Shown: positions 16,315 through 24,482 of the stretch, in pieces
Layout: every line of letters begins with the position of its first letter
Numbering within the stretch: position 1 is the stretch's first letter
Origin: VAZQ01 sp034669045
Lineage (GTDB): Bacteria > Pseudomonadota > Alphaproteobacteria > Rhizobiales > Xanthobacteraceae
Assembly: GCA_034669045.1 (NCBI GenBank)
Contig: JAXDOD010000102.1
Span: 1 to 64,000 of the forward strand
Direction: 5' to 3'
Length of the DNA: 64,000 nt
The notes under the pieces: generated by a model
Databases searched by the model: none
Told to the model about the DNA's origin: nothing
What the model saw: only the letters and a program-made list of their open reading frames with translations
Translations under genes and position numbers: made by a program

Positions 16315-17591
16315 CCGTGCCTCTTACAATCGGCTATGTGGGGATGACCCATCTGGGCCTGTGCTCTGTCGTTGCTGCGGCCAGCAAGGGCTTCGCCACG
16401 CTGGGCTTCGACCGCGATACCGCATTGATCGAGCGCCTCACCGCCGGCACGCTGCCGGTGCGGGAACCCGAACTCGACGATCTGCTGCGCGAGCACCGCG
16501 CGCGCGTGAGCTTTACGGACAGCGCCGACCGGCTCGCAGCCTGCGACTTGATCTATGTGGCGCCCGACGTGCCGACCGACCACGCCGGCGGCAGCGATCT
16601 GAGCGGCCTCGGCGAACTCCTCGAACTCGCGCTCGCGCATGCCAGACCGGATGCGGTCGTGGTGGTGCTGAGCCAGGTTCCGCCGGGCTTCACCCGCGCT
16701 CGCCAGCAACCCGGCCGGCAAATTTTCTACCAGGTCGAGACCCTGGTTTTCGGTCGAGCGGTCGAACGGGCGACGCGGCCGGAGCGTTTCATCGTGGGCT
16801 GTCCGGCTCCGCACGATCCGCTGCCGCCTGCCCTCGACACGTTCTTGCGGGCCTTCGGCTGCCCTATTCTTCCGATGGGTCTGGAAAGCGCCGAACTGAC
16901 CAAGATTTCCATCAACTGCTGCCTCGTCGCCTCGCTCAGCGTCGCTAATACGCTGGCGGAACTCTGCGAACGAATCGGGGCGGATTGGTCGGAGATCGTC
17001 CCTGCCCTGAAGCTCGACCGCCGGATCGGGGCTCACTCCTACCTCTCGCCCGGCCTGGGACTCGCGGGTGGCAATCTGGAACGGGACCTGGCAACGGTTC
17101 TGCAGTTCTCGCGGGACCATGGTACCGAAGCCGGAGTGATCGCGGCTTTCGTCGCCAACAGCGCGCACCGCAAGGACTGGGCCTTGCGCACGCTGCAGGA
17201 GGCGCTCCTGGCGCGTTCTCCGAAGGCCACGGTCGCGATCCTCGGCCTCGCCTATAAGGAAAACACCCACTCGGTGAAGAACTCGCCCTCGCTCGCCCTG
17301 ATCCGCCACCTGGGTCCCTGGCCGCTGCGGATCTTCGACCCGGTCGTGCCGGCCACGGCCGCTCCCCATTCCGCCATAACGGGCACCACGTCGGCGCTGG
17401 AGGCCGTCCAGGACGCGGATGCCCTGGTGGTCATGACCGCATGGCCGGAATTCCGAACCCTGTCCGTGACGGACTTGGCCAAGGCGATGCGCGGCCGGCT
17501 GGTCCTGGACCCCTACCGCGTGTTCGACGGCTCTGCCGCACGGGCCGCCGGCCTCGATTATCGCACCCTCGGCGTATCCGCATCATGCTGA
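16311..17591 (+). CDS. UDP-glucose/GDP-mannose dehydrogenase-family protein lacking the catalytic cysteine
   Basis: The 426-residue protein has the family's three-domain layout: N-terminal NAD domain (IGYVGMTHLGL), central domain (ESAELTKISIN with Lys198 and Asn202), and C-terminal domain (AILGLAYKENTHSVKNSPS). The catalytic motif GFGGxCFPKD reads GLAGGNLERD here, so residue 255 is Asn (codon AAT at 17073) in place of the Cys that forms the thioester. Without it the usual two-step alcohol-to-acid oxidation should fail. The protein may stop at an aldehyde or do a different redox reaction. The gene overlaps both neighbours and is not degraded, so it is probably functional. Confidence 0.85.
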   Translation: MTVPLTIGYVGMTHLGLCSVVAAASKGFATLGFDRDTALIERLTAGTLPVREPELDDLLREHRARVSFTDSADRLAACDLIYVAPDVPTDHAGGSDLSGLGELLELALAHARPDAVVVVLSQVPPGFTRARQQPGRQIFYQVETLVFGRAVERATRPERFIVGCPAPHDPLPPALDTFLRAFGCPILPMGLESAELTKISINCCLVASLSVANTLAELCERIGADWSEIVPALKLDRRIGAHSYLSPGLGLAGGNLERDLATVLQFSRDHGTEAGVIAAFVANSAHRKDWALRTLQEALLARSPKATVAILGLAYKENTHSVKNSPSLALIRHLGPWPLRIFDPVVPATAAPHSAITGTTSALEAVQDADALVVMTAWPEFRTLSVTDLAKAMRGRLVLDPYRVFDGSAARAAGLDYRTLGVSASC

Positions 17592-18469
17592 CGCACCAGA
17601 ACGTCGCTCCCACGCCGCCACACCGGGCCGTTGTCATCGGGGCCGGCGGTTTTGTCGGTTCCACGATCGTGAAGGAACTCGCCGCCGCCAGGGTTCCGAC
17701 GCTCGGCCTCACGCGCAAGGAGGTCGATCTCCTCGCCCCGGATGGGTCCGAACTCCTCAAGACCATGCTGGCTCCATCGGATGCGGTCGTGTTCGTGTCG
17801 GCACTCGCGCCGGCGCGGAACGTGGCGCAACTGATGACGAACTTGCGCATGGTGGAGGCCGCCTGCCTCGCCTTTGCCGCGGTGCAGCCCGCTCACCTGC
17901 TCTACATCAGCTCCGATGCTGTCTATGCGGACGACGCCAATCCCGTGACCGAACGCTCTCCGGTTGCGCCATCGACCCCGCACGGCATGATGCATGCGGC
18001 GCGCGAACTGATGTTCCGCTCGGAATACCGCGGCCCGTTCGCCGTCCTGCGGCCGACGCTGATCTACGGCACCCGCGATCCGCATTCCGGCTACGGCCCG
18101 AACCGCTTCCGCCGACAGGCCGCCAAGGGCGAGCCGATCACCGTGTTCGGGGAAGGCGAGGAGAAGCGCGACCACATCGCGGTCGAAGACGTGGCGCGCC
18201 TTGCCCGGCTCATTCTGTTCAACCGCAGCAGCGGTGCGCTCAACGCGGTCACCGGAGTCGCGACCTCATTCCACGACATCGCGCAGATGGTGGCGGCGCA
18301 GTTCGCCCAACCTGTGGAGGTGCAGCCGGTGCCGCGTCCGGGCCCGCGGCCGCACCTCCTGCACCGTTTCTTCGATATCACAGAGTGCTACAAGGCGTTT
18401 CCGGACTTTCGGTTCGAATCGCTCGCCGAAGGACTCGCGAGAGTTCATCGCGAGGCACTGACGTCATAA
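17585..18469 (+). CDS. SDR-family protein with altered active site (Tyr and Lys both His)
   Basis: The 294 residues have the extended-SDR layout: VIGAGGFVGSTIVKEL, LLYISSDAVYAD for the Ser, RPTLIYGTRDPHSGYGP, and GEEKRDHIAVEDVARL. The YxxxK position reads HGMMH: His133 and His137 replace the catalytic Tyr and Lys. The fold is well conserved, so this may be a non-redox isomerase, a binding protein or an SDR with new chemistry. The ATG at 17585 overlaps the upstream stop by 7 bases. It is the last gene of the tight operon; the next gene starts 165 bases on. Confidence 0.8.
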   Translation: MLTHQNVAPTPPHRAVVIGAGGFVGSTIVKELAAARVPTLGLTRKEVDLLAPDGSELLKTMLAPSDAVVFVSALAPARNVAQLMTNLRMVEAACLAFAAVQPAHLLYISSDAVYADDANPVTERSPVAPSTPHGMMHAARELMFRSEYRGPFAVLRPTLIYGTRDPHSGYGPNRFRRQAAKGEPITVFGEGEEKRDHIAVEDVARLARLILFNRSSGALNAVTGVATSFHDIAQMVAAQFAQPVEVQPVPRPGPRPHLLHRFFDITECYKAFPDFRFESLAEGLARVHREALTS

Positions 18470-18634
18470 TTATGATGCGGCCAAACTGTCACCGTCAAAC
18501 GTGTCCACAGGAAAGGATCCAACAAGCGAACAACAACGGCGGCGCGTTGTCAGAGGTCCTTGTGATCAATCTTTCGCATTACGATCGATATTTGCGATAG
18601 GTATAACTTCGTTGCCAAACCCGGGAGATCGTAA

Positions 18635-19222
18635 ATGCTGGAACAGTCCGATTTGGAGCGGTCAGACATCATCATTCGTCAGCGAGACGGCATCGTCATT
18701 GCGGCGATACCGCAGTTCGGGTTGTTTGCGCAGGCTGGAGCGTTGCAGGCAGCGCTTGAAGCGCTGGAGAGCAAGAAGGAAGCGTTCGCTGCCGATTTGG
18801 CAGCGTTTGAACATTTCAATGCTCGCCCCGCCAATGAGGCACGAAAATCCGAATCTATTCGATGGCAAGACATCAAGCAATTTGCCGTCAAGGCAGCAAT
18901 CGTCTTCGGCTTGTTCATTGCTTTTGTATTATTCTTGACCATTCAGGCGCATCAGATCATCCGCTCCACAGCCAACGACATTCAAGCCAGGATCGAGAGA
19001 GTGCCGACAATCGGCGGGCGCAAATTCTGGGAAAATGCTGAGCAGGCATTGGAGCGCCTGTCAGATGCGCGCAACGACCTTCCTGCGGAAAAAAAACAAA
19101 AGCTGCTCACGGAAATACGAACGATCGCGGAGCGGTGGCGCCCCTTCGTAAACGAAGCTCTGAAGATTTTTCCCCTCTCACCCGCGGTGGAGCGACAGCA
19201 GACCTCTCCGGGCGACCGGTGA
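18635..19222 (+). CDS. Hypothetical single-span membrane protein
   Basis: I do not recognise this 195-residue protein. Residues 1-82 are cytoplasmic-looking and partly helical, with LESKKEAFAADLAAFEHF as a short amphipathic helix. A single membrane segment lies at about 84-104 (FAVKAAIVFGLFIAFVLFL). The remaining 90 residues form a charged, probably periplasmic helical domain (ERVPTIGGRKFWENAEQALERL). No signal peptide or enzymatic motif is seen. It stands alone, 165 bases after the operon and 288 before the next gene, at the start of a more AT-rich stretch. Coding is supported by codon use and length. Confidence 0.65.
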   Translation: MLEQSDLERSDIIIRQRDGIVIAAIPQFGLFAQAGALQAALEALESKKEAFAADLAAFEHFNARPANEARKSESIRWQDIKQFAVKAAIVFGLFIAFVLFLTIQAHQIIRSTANDIQARIERVPTIGGRKFWENAEQALERLSDARNDLPAEKKQKLLTEIRTIAERWRPFVNEALKIFPLSPAVERQQTSPGDR

Positions 19223-19510
19223 CACAATGACCATCCTCTTTATTGTTCCTGCTCGATCCGCAACCGAAGACAACAAGCCGGTTGGGGCCGCGGGAGATCC
19301 GCAGGGCGATTTGACTTGAAGAGGGCACATTTTCGTCCAAGACTGCCTGACATATTGCAGTTTGATGCCGGACCTAATAAGCAAGTGCGACCACTACGAT
19401 TCACGAAGCCAATGAATGCCTGACCGAGGAAATTCGGGTTGCGAGTCCGGCTGACGCGAATCGGTATTTCTCGCTATTGAGATTTCATTAGGATTTCGAA
19501 GGCAGCAGCG

Positions 19511-20236
19511 ATGGTCTCGTCCTCCGTTCCCTACTCCGTAACATTTGTGGTTCCGGCGCTCAACGAAGAAGCCGTGATCGAGAACGTGGTGCGCGACTGC
19601 GTGGCAACTATCGAGCCGCTCGTCCAGAACTACGAAATCATTCTGGTCGACGACGGCAGCACGGATTCTACCGGTGAGATCATGGACCGCCTCGCACGCG
19701 AGTTGCCGCATGTGCGGGTTCTCCACAATCGCCCTAATCTCGGGCTGGGAGCGGCATACTGGCGTGGTGTTGCGGAAGCCAAGCTGGACTATGTAATGAT
19801 GCTGTGCGGGGATGGCGCCATGCCGGCTTCGAGCTTGCCCGCCATATTGTCGAAGATTGGTACTGCCGACATCGTCATTCCCGACATTACAAATCTGAAG
19901 GTCCTGAAAACTCCATTCCGCTATTTTGTGTCCTGCACATACACAAAGATCTTGAATGTGTTGTCAGGGCATCGCATCGGCTACTACAATGGCCTTCCCG
20001 TGCACCGCAGAGCGCTTCTCCAGCAAGTGACCCTTAGCAGTTCAGGATTCGGTTACTCGGCCGAGATCATCATCAAGCTGTTGCGATCGGGATGCTCCTA
20101 TGTGGAGGTTGCCGTCCCGGCAACCGAGGTAAAACACAAGTCCTTCGCGTTTCGCCTTCACAACGTGATGAGTGTGGCCAAGACGGTAGTCAAACTTGCA
20201 ATCGCGGTCACTCGCGCACCGGCGATCAAGAGGTAG
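19511..20236 (+). CDS. Glycosyltransferase family 2, dolichyl-phosphate-mannose synthase-like
   Basis: The 241-residue GT-A protein has TFVVPALNEEAVIENV, ILVDDGSTDSTGEIMD (first Asp motif), and an MMLCGDGAMP segment in place of the usual DADLQ. GFGYSAEIIIKLLRSG corresponds to the C-terminal region of DPM1-like enzymes. No C-terminal membrane helices are present. Such enzymes often load a polyprenyl phosphate with a sugar or transfer from NDP-sugar to a glycan. The next gene is a methyltransferase 75 bases away, followed by a large membrane protein that could use a polyprenyl-linked sugar. Confidence 0.85.
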   Translation: MVSSSVPYSVTFVVPALNEEAVIENVVRDCVATIEPLVQNYEIILVDDGSTDSTGEIMDRLARELPHVRVLHNRPNLGLGAAYWRGVAEAKLDYVMMLCGDGAMPASSLPAILSKIGTADIVIPDITNLKVLKTPFRYFVSCTYTKILNVLSGHRIGYYNGLPVHRRALLQQVTLSSSGFGYSAEIIIKLLRSGCSYVEVAVPATEVKHKSFAFRLHNVMSVAKTVVKLAIAVTRAPAIKR

Positions 20237-20311
20237 GCCGGAGGCAGTCAGATCGCCAGGTTGACGAAACCCGAATCAAATGCACATTCCTGATATCGCT
20301 GGACCCAAGTG

Positions 20312-20968
20312 ATGAAAGAAGTGAACCTTCTCGCCAAGCTTCCACGCGGCAAACGCAACGTCAATGCGCGCGCAGAGGCTAAAACGCCCGAAATTGTCGC
20401 CGCCTCGCGCGAATACGGACAACTCTACTTTGATGGTCCGCGGAGCTACGGCTATGGCGGCTATCGCTATGACGGGCGCTGGGTCCCCGTCGCCCAGGAT
20501 ATGGTTGCACACTTCAACCTGCGCCCCGGCGATCGAGTGCTTGATGTGGGATGCGCCAAGGGCTTTCTCGTCAAGGACTTGATGAAAGCGTGTCCGGGGC
20601 TTGAGGCTTTTGGTCTCGATATCTCCGAATATGCGCTGATGAATTGCGAGCCCGAAGTGGCCGGCCGTCTACACCTGGGCAATGCAACGAAGCTTCCGTT
20701 TCCCGACAACAGCTTCAAGGCGGTGATCTCCCTCAACACGATTCATAATCTTGACCGGCCTGATCTCATCACGGCATTGCGTGAGATCGAGCGCTTGGCT
20801 CCGGGACGCGGCTTCGTCCAGATTGATTCGTATCGCACGCCTGAGCAAAAGGCGTTGTTCCTGGAGTGGGTTCTGACCGCGCATTACCACGACTATCCCG
20901 AGGGCTGGATCGACCTGTTCAACGAGGCCGGATACACCGGAGATTACTACTGGACCATCGTCGAATGA
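20312..20968 (+). CDS. Class I SAM-dependent methyltransferase
   Basis: The 218 residues contain motif I VLDVGCAKGFLVKDL, followed by FGLDISEYAL (motif II acidic loop) and ATKLPFPDNSFKAVISLNTIHNL (Methyltransf_11-type motif). The N-terminal 60 residues have a run of Tyr and Gly (SYGYGGYRYDGRW). The frame opens at GTG 20309, but ATG 20312 is the better start. It is a small-molecule or sugar O- or C-methyltransferase by family; the acceptor is not evident. It lies between a GT2 and a large membrane protein, 13 bases before the latter. Confidence 0.87.
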   Translation: MKEVNLLAKLPRGKRNVNARAEAKTPEIVAASREYGQLYFDGPRSYGYGGYRYDGRWVPVAQDMVAHFNLRPGDRVLDVGCAKGFLVKDLMKACPGLEAFGLDISEYALMNCEPEVAGRLHLGNATKLPFPDNSFKAVISLNTIHNLDRPDLITALREIERLAPGRGFVQIDSYRTPEQKALFLEWVLTAHYHDYPEGWIDLFNEAGYTGDYYWTIVE

Positions 20969-20981
20969 CTGGCTGGGAGCG

Positions 20982-23081
20982 ATGTCGCACGTCACCTTGA
21001 AAGGCTCAGAACGTCCCGCTGGCGAAAGGCAAGGTCCATTTGGCATCTTGTACTTTTCCGCACCACGGCCACTGATCTACGGCTATCTCGCTGTTTTGAA
21101 TCTGATTTACTTGTTTGTCGCGGTTCATACCCCCATTACCGTCTACACAGGCGCTCCCCACGACGACACCCTGTTTATGACGCTTGGGGAACACCTGTCC
21201 CAAGGCGAGTGGCTCGGTCCATACAATCAGTTCACTCTGGTGAAGGGGCCAGGATTTCCTTTATTCCTTGCGGTCGCCTACTGGTTGGGAATCTCGGTTA
21301 CATTCGCCGCGGCTCTGCTCCATTGCTTTGCGACCACGATCTTCACCGTTGTGTCTCACCGCTTTATCAAGTCGATCCCGTTGTCTGCGTTGCTTTTCAC
21401 GTTCCTGTTATGGCATCCAATTAGCTTGAGCGTCTTCCTCCTGCGCGTCTTTAGAGACTGGATTTATCCTAGCCAGGTGCTGCTCTTTCTGGCGCTGACG
21501 CTCGGCGCGTTGTTCTATCCCTTGCAACGACAAAGAATGATGTTCGCGTTGTCCGCAGGGCTCGTTGGCGGTTGGTTATGGCTGACCCGCGAGGAGGGAA
21601 TTTGGCTCCTTCCACCGCTGGGCATATTGTTCTCTGGTGCGGTCCTGATTTCAGTTCGACAGCGACGAGTGATGCAGCTTGCGACTATTGCCACGATCAT
21701 CCTGTTGTCGTCTTCCCTGGTCCATATCGGGTTTAGAGCAGGAAATTGGCTGGCTTACGGGTCCTTCGTCGGGGTCGACTTCAAGGAAGGAAATTTTCAA
21801 CGCGCACTGCGAGCCATTCATGGTGTTCGCTCCGGGGGAATTGAGCCTTACATGTCGCTCACGGCAGCCGCGCGCGAGCGCGTTTATGCGGTCAGCCCGA
21901 GCTTTGCGTTGTTGAAGCCCTATTTTGAGGGGGCGCCTGCCGCGGGATGGGCAAAAATCAGTTGTACGGTTTACAAGAAACCTTGCGATGAGATCGGTGT
22001 CGGATTTTTCATCTTTGCCATCAGGGATGCTGCCGCAGGCGTCGGTCGCTATGCGACTCCGGCGGGAGCTTCAGCCTTTTTCGGACAGATTGCGGACGAA
22101 ATATCTGCCGCATGCAAGCGCGGTGCGCTTGAATGCAAGCCTCAACTCATCAGCGAAATGCCGGCCGTAAGTTTGGAACAGATCGTGGGGCGACTACCGG
22201 CCCACTTCTATAGAGCGGCGAAAATGCTTTTGCTGCTCAACCCGCCCACTCACCTTAACGGAAGCGCCGGAGACGAGGACTCGTTTGCGAGATATACGCG
22301 CTTCCTGGGCTATCCATTGCACACCAGACCGCCAAATATTCCGCTCGCTACTTATGTTTTTTCAGGTTGGTACTATTTGGCAGGCGACAATTGGATTTCG
22401 TTCAGCGTAAGAGATCCCGAAGGCACGCTCGCCGAATTGAGAGTGTCTCGAGTAGGTAGTCCGGATATTGAAAGCATGACGAAGGATTCTGCCGCACATC
22501 ATCAACGTTTTTCTGCGCGAACGCGTTGCAAGGACGACTGCATCGTACAAATCGAGGGCGCTGACGGCGCGAAGCTTGAAAAGAAACTTGGGGAATTCCG
22601 AAGTGCGTTCGGTGCTCACATTGGCAAGGGCCAAATGCACATCGACCACGTCCGCAATTATCCAAATCCCGCGTATTCGCCCTACAAGTTCGAGCGGCTT
22701 TCCGACAAGATTCGCTTGTTCGTTCTGCGGAACTACCAATTTGCCCTTATGCCATTGCTGATCGTGGGCTGCATTGGATTTACAATGGCTAGTCTGCGCT
22801 ACGGGGGGTATGCTGTGTCGAATCTTTGCTACCTCGTCGCACTCGTATCCTACGGCTTCGTCTTCTCTCGCATGATGCTCCTCATTGTGATGGGGGTTAC
22901 GTCGAACACGACCGTCATACTGGCCCAAAACTACGCTGCCCCTGTCTATTTCCACATGGTGTGCGCGGCAGTGTTTTCGATCGCAGCATGGTTTCAGCTA
23001 TTCGCGCATAGCCCGCGAGAGGTTGTCATTCGCGATTTTGGCGACTCAAGAGGAGAAGCCCGGCTAGAGACCGTCGGATGA
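20982..23081 (+). CDS. Large polytopic membrane protein, possible GT-C-type glycosyltransferase
   Basis: The 699 residues have about eight N-terminal membrane segments (residues 30-270), a soluble stretch of about 300 residues, and three or four more spans near the C-terminus (about 580-685). APHDDTLFMTLGEHL right after the first span resembles the acidic first periplasmic loop of GT-C enzymes (ArnT/GT39 family), which use polyprenyl-phosphate sugars. No other family signature is secure. Neighbouring GT2 and methyltransferase genes would fit a system in which the GT2 loads a lipid carrier and this protein transfers the residue in the periplasm; that is inference. The gene is visibly more AT-rich than the operon to its left. 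Confidence 0.7.
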   Translation: MSHVTLKGSERPAGERQGPFGILYFSAPRPLIYGYLAVLNLIYLFVAVHTPITVYTGAPHDDTLFMTLGEHLSQGEWLGPYNQFTLVKGPGFPLFLAVAYWLGISVTFAAALLHCFATTIFTVVSHRFIKSIPLSALLFTFLLWHPISLSVFLLRVFRDWIYPSQVLLFLALTLGALFYPLQRQRMMFALSAGLVGGWLWLTREEGIWLLPPLGILFSGAVLISVRQRRVMQLATIATIILLSSSLVHIGFRAGNWLAYGSFVGVDFKEGNFQRALRAIHGVRSGGIEPYMSLTAAARERVYAVSPSFALLKPYFEGAPAAGWAKISCTVYKKPCDEIGVGFFIFAIRDAAAGVGRYATPAGASAFFGQIADEISAACKRGALECKPQLISEMPAVSLEQIVGRLPAHFYRAAKMLLLLNPPTHLNGSAGDEDSFARYTRFLGYPLHTRPPNIPLATYVFSGWYYLAGDNWISFSVRDPEGTLAELRVSRVGSPDIESMTKDSAAHHQRFSARTRCKDDCIVQIEGADGAKLEKKLGEFRSAFGAHIGKGQMHIDHVRNYPNPAYSPYKFERLSDKIRLFVLRNYQFALMPLLIVGCIGFTMASLRYGGYAVSNLCYLVALVSYGFVFSRMMLLIVMGVTSNTTVILAQNYAAPVYFHMVCAAVFSIAAWFQLFAHSPREVVIRDFGDSRGEARLETVG

Positions 23082-23130
23082 CGGACCGAGGTTTGCTCAA
23101 GGGTCCACTGCGGGAGTAAAATGCAACTCC

Positions 23131-23163
23131 GAGCCGCAAGAGCGAACGAGCCGCAAGAGCGAA
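23131..23163 (+). repeat. Tandem 16-bp duplication upstream of methyltransferase gene
   Basis: GAGCCGCAAGAGCGAA occurs at 23131-23146 and again at 23148-23163 with one base between. The pair lies directly before the GTG/ATG starts of the methyltransferase gene and may alter leader spacing. No known function. Confidence 0.8.
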
Positions 23164-23181
23164 GTGGAATGGGATGCCATT

Positions 23182-24312
23182 ATGAATTTCGTCTGCCTCG
23201 TTTGTCAAAATTCCACATTACAGCCGATCCCGGAATTCTCCTCTTTGCCGCGTGTCACGTCCGACTGTAAGCCGTGGCCGAACAGTGGCGTAGTCGCGGT
23301 CTGCGAATCTTGTGGAATGATTCAAAAGCCGGCCGACAAGAAGTGGCTTCAGGAAATTCGTGAAGTCTACGATGCGTACGAGCTCTTTTATCAAGGCGAC
23401 GGCTCCGAACAGCCAATATTTTCTCCCAGCGGCGCGTCAGCGCCGCGCTCGCGTCTGCTAATCGATTACCTGGTCGAGCGTTTAAGTCGCTACGGTTCGC
23501 ACGGACGCTTGATCGACATCGGCTGTGGGACGGGCGCAGCACTAAGAAATTTTGCCACCGCCTTGCCGGGATGGTCCTTGGACGGCAGCGAGCTTTCTGA
23601 CAAGGCCCTGGCAAGCCTTCGGTCGATAAAAGGTTTTTGTGAACTCTACACCATGCCGCTCGCTCAAATTCCGCAACGCTATGATGTCGCCACGATGATA
23701 CACTCGCTGGAGCACATTGTGGATCCGGCCGCCGCCGTGCGTGACGCACTACTGTTGCTGAAATCGGACGGCTCACTTTTCGTGCAAGTGCCCGACATTG
23801 AGACCTCCCCATTCGACCTGCTCGTTGTGGACCATCGCTCGCATTTCACCCGCAAGACTCTGGGAATGCTGGTCGCGCGCCAAGGAGCTGGAGTCGATGT
23901 CTTGGTGAATACGGTTCTCCCGAAGGAAATTACGTTCGTTGGCCGCCGCGGCACCTCACCGCCAGCCTCGGCATTGCCGTCAGACGGAATTCGCATCGTC
24001 GATTCGACAGTGAGGTGGCTTCATGCTGTGCTTTCAGCAGCATCAGAGGCCTCCCGATCGTCAAGCTTCGGTATCTTTGGCTCGTCGATTTCAGCGATGT
24101 GGCTTTACGGCGCGCTGCGCGAACGCGTGTGCTTTTTTCTGGATGAGGACAAGTCGCGCATTGGGCGGGACATCGACGGCAAGCCGATCTTGGCGCCGGC
24201 GGATGTGCCGGCCAACAGCACAGTTTTCGTTCCTCTTGTGCCTGCCGTGGCCGGCCCGCTCGTGCAACGGCTGTCACGTTTGCAGGCCACATTCGTCGTA
24301 CCTCCACAATGA
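23182..24312 (+). CDS. SAM-dependent methyltransferase with N-terminal zinc-type Cys pairs (C-methyltransferase-like)
   Basis: The 376 residues begin with CLVC near residues 5-8 and CESCG near 45, two Cys pairs as in the zinc domain of nucleotide-sugar C-methyltransferases (TylC3/NovU group). The core SAM domain has LIDIGCGTGAALRNF, DGSELSDKAL and MIHSLEHIVDP. The C-terminal third (FGIFGSSISAMWLYGAL, FFLDEDKSRIGRDIDGKPI) matches the second Rossmann-like domain of that group. It may add a branch methyl to a keto-sugar. ATG 23182 is chosen over GTG 23164 as it starts right at the Cys domain. It precedes the split transketolase by 170 bases that hold nothing recognisable. Confidence 0.8.
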   Translation: MNFVCLVCQNSTLQPIPEFSSLPRVTSDCKPWPNSGVVAVCESCGMIQKPADKKWLQEIREVYDAYELFYQGDGSEQPIFSPSGASAPRSRLLIDYLVERLSRYGSHGRLIDIGCGTGAALRNFATALPGWSLDGSELSDKALASLRSIKGFCELYTMPLAQIPQRYDVATMIHSLEHIVDPAAAVRDALLLLKSDGSLFVQVPDIETSPFDLLVVDHRSHFTRKTLGMLVARQGAGVDVLVNTVLPKEITFVGRRGTSPPASALPSDGIRIVDSTVRWLHAVLSAASEASRSSSFGIFGSSISAMWLYGALRERVCFFLDEDKSRIGRDIDGKPILAPADVPANSTVFVPLVPAVAGPLVQRLSRLQATFVVPPQ

Positions 24313-24482
24313 TGCGCGGCCTTCCTGGTCAGCATCGGCTGGACGGTGCATGCACAACAGGCAATTCTGCTGGACGGCTACCGTCGGAGCCCTTAAAAGG
24401 CTAGCCGCGACAGTACACCCAGTCATGCAGAAGGGCTCGACGCCGCAGCGGCGGCTTACGATGGGCACTTTAGGTTGCAGGA

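Noticed and set aside
15780..17369. Long open frame on the minus strand (529 codons) across the Gfo/Idh and UGDH-like genes
   Set aside because: Antisense shadow of GC-rich genes; Arg/Ala/Asp-rich product with no domain, opposite to well-supported genes.
18464..18475. Palindrome TCATAATTATGA at the end of the SDR gene as an operator
   Set aside because: It spans the stop codon, is AT-only apart from two pairs, and has no promoter-like neighbour.
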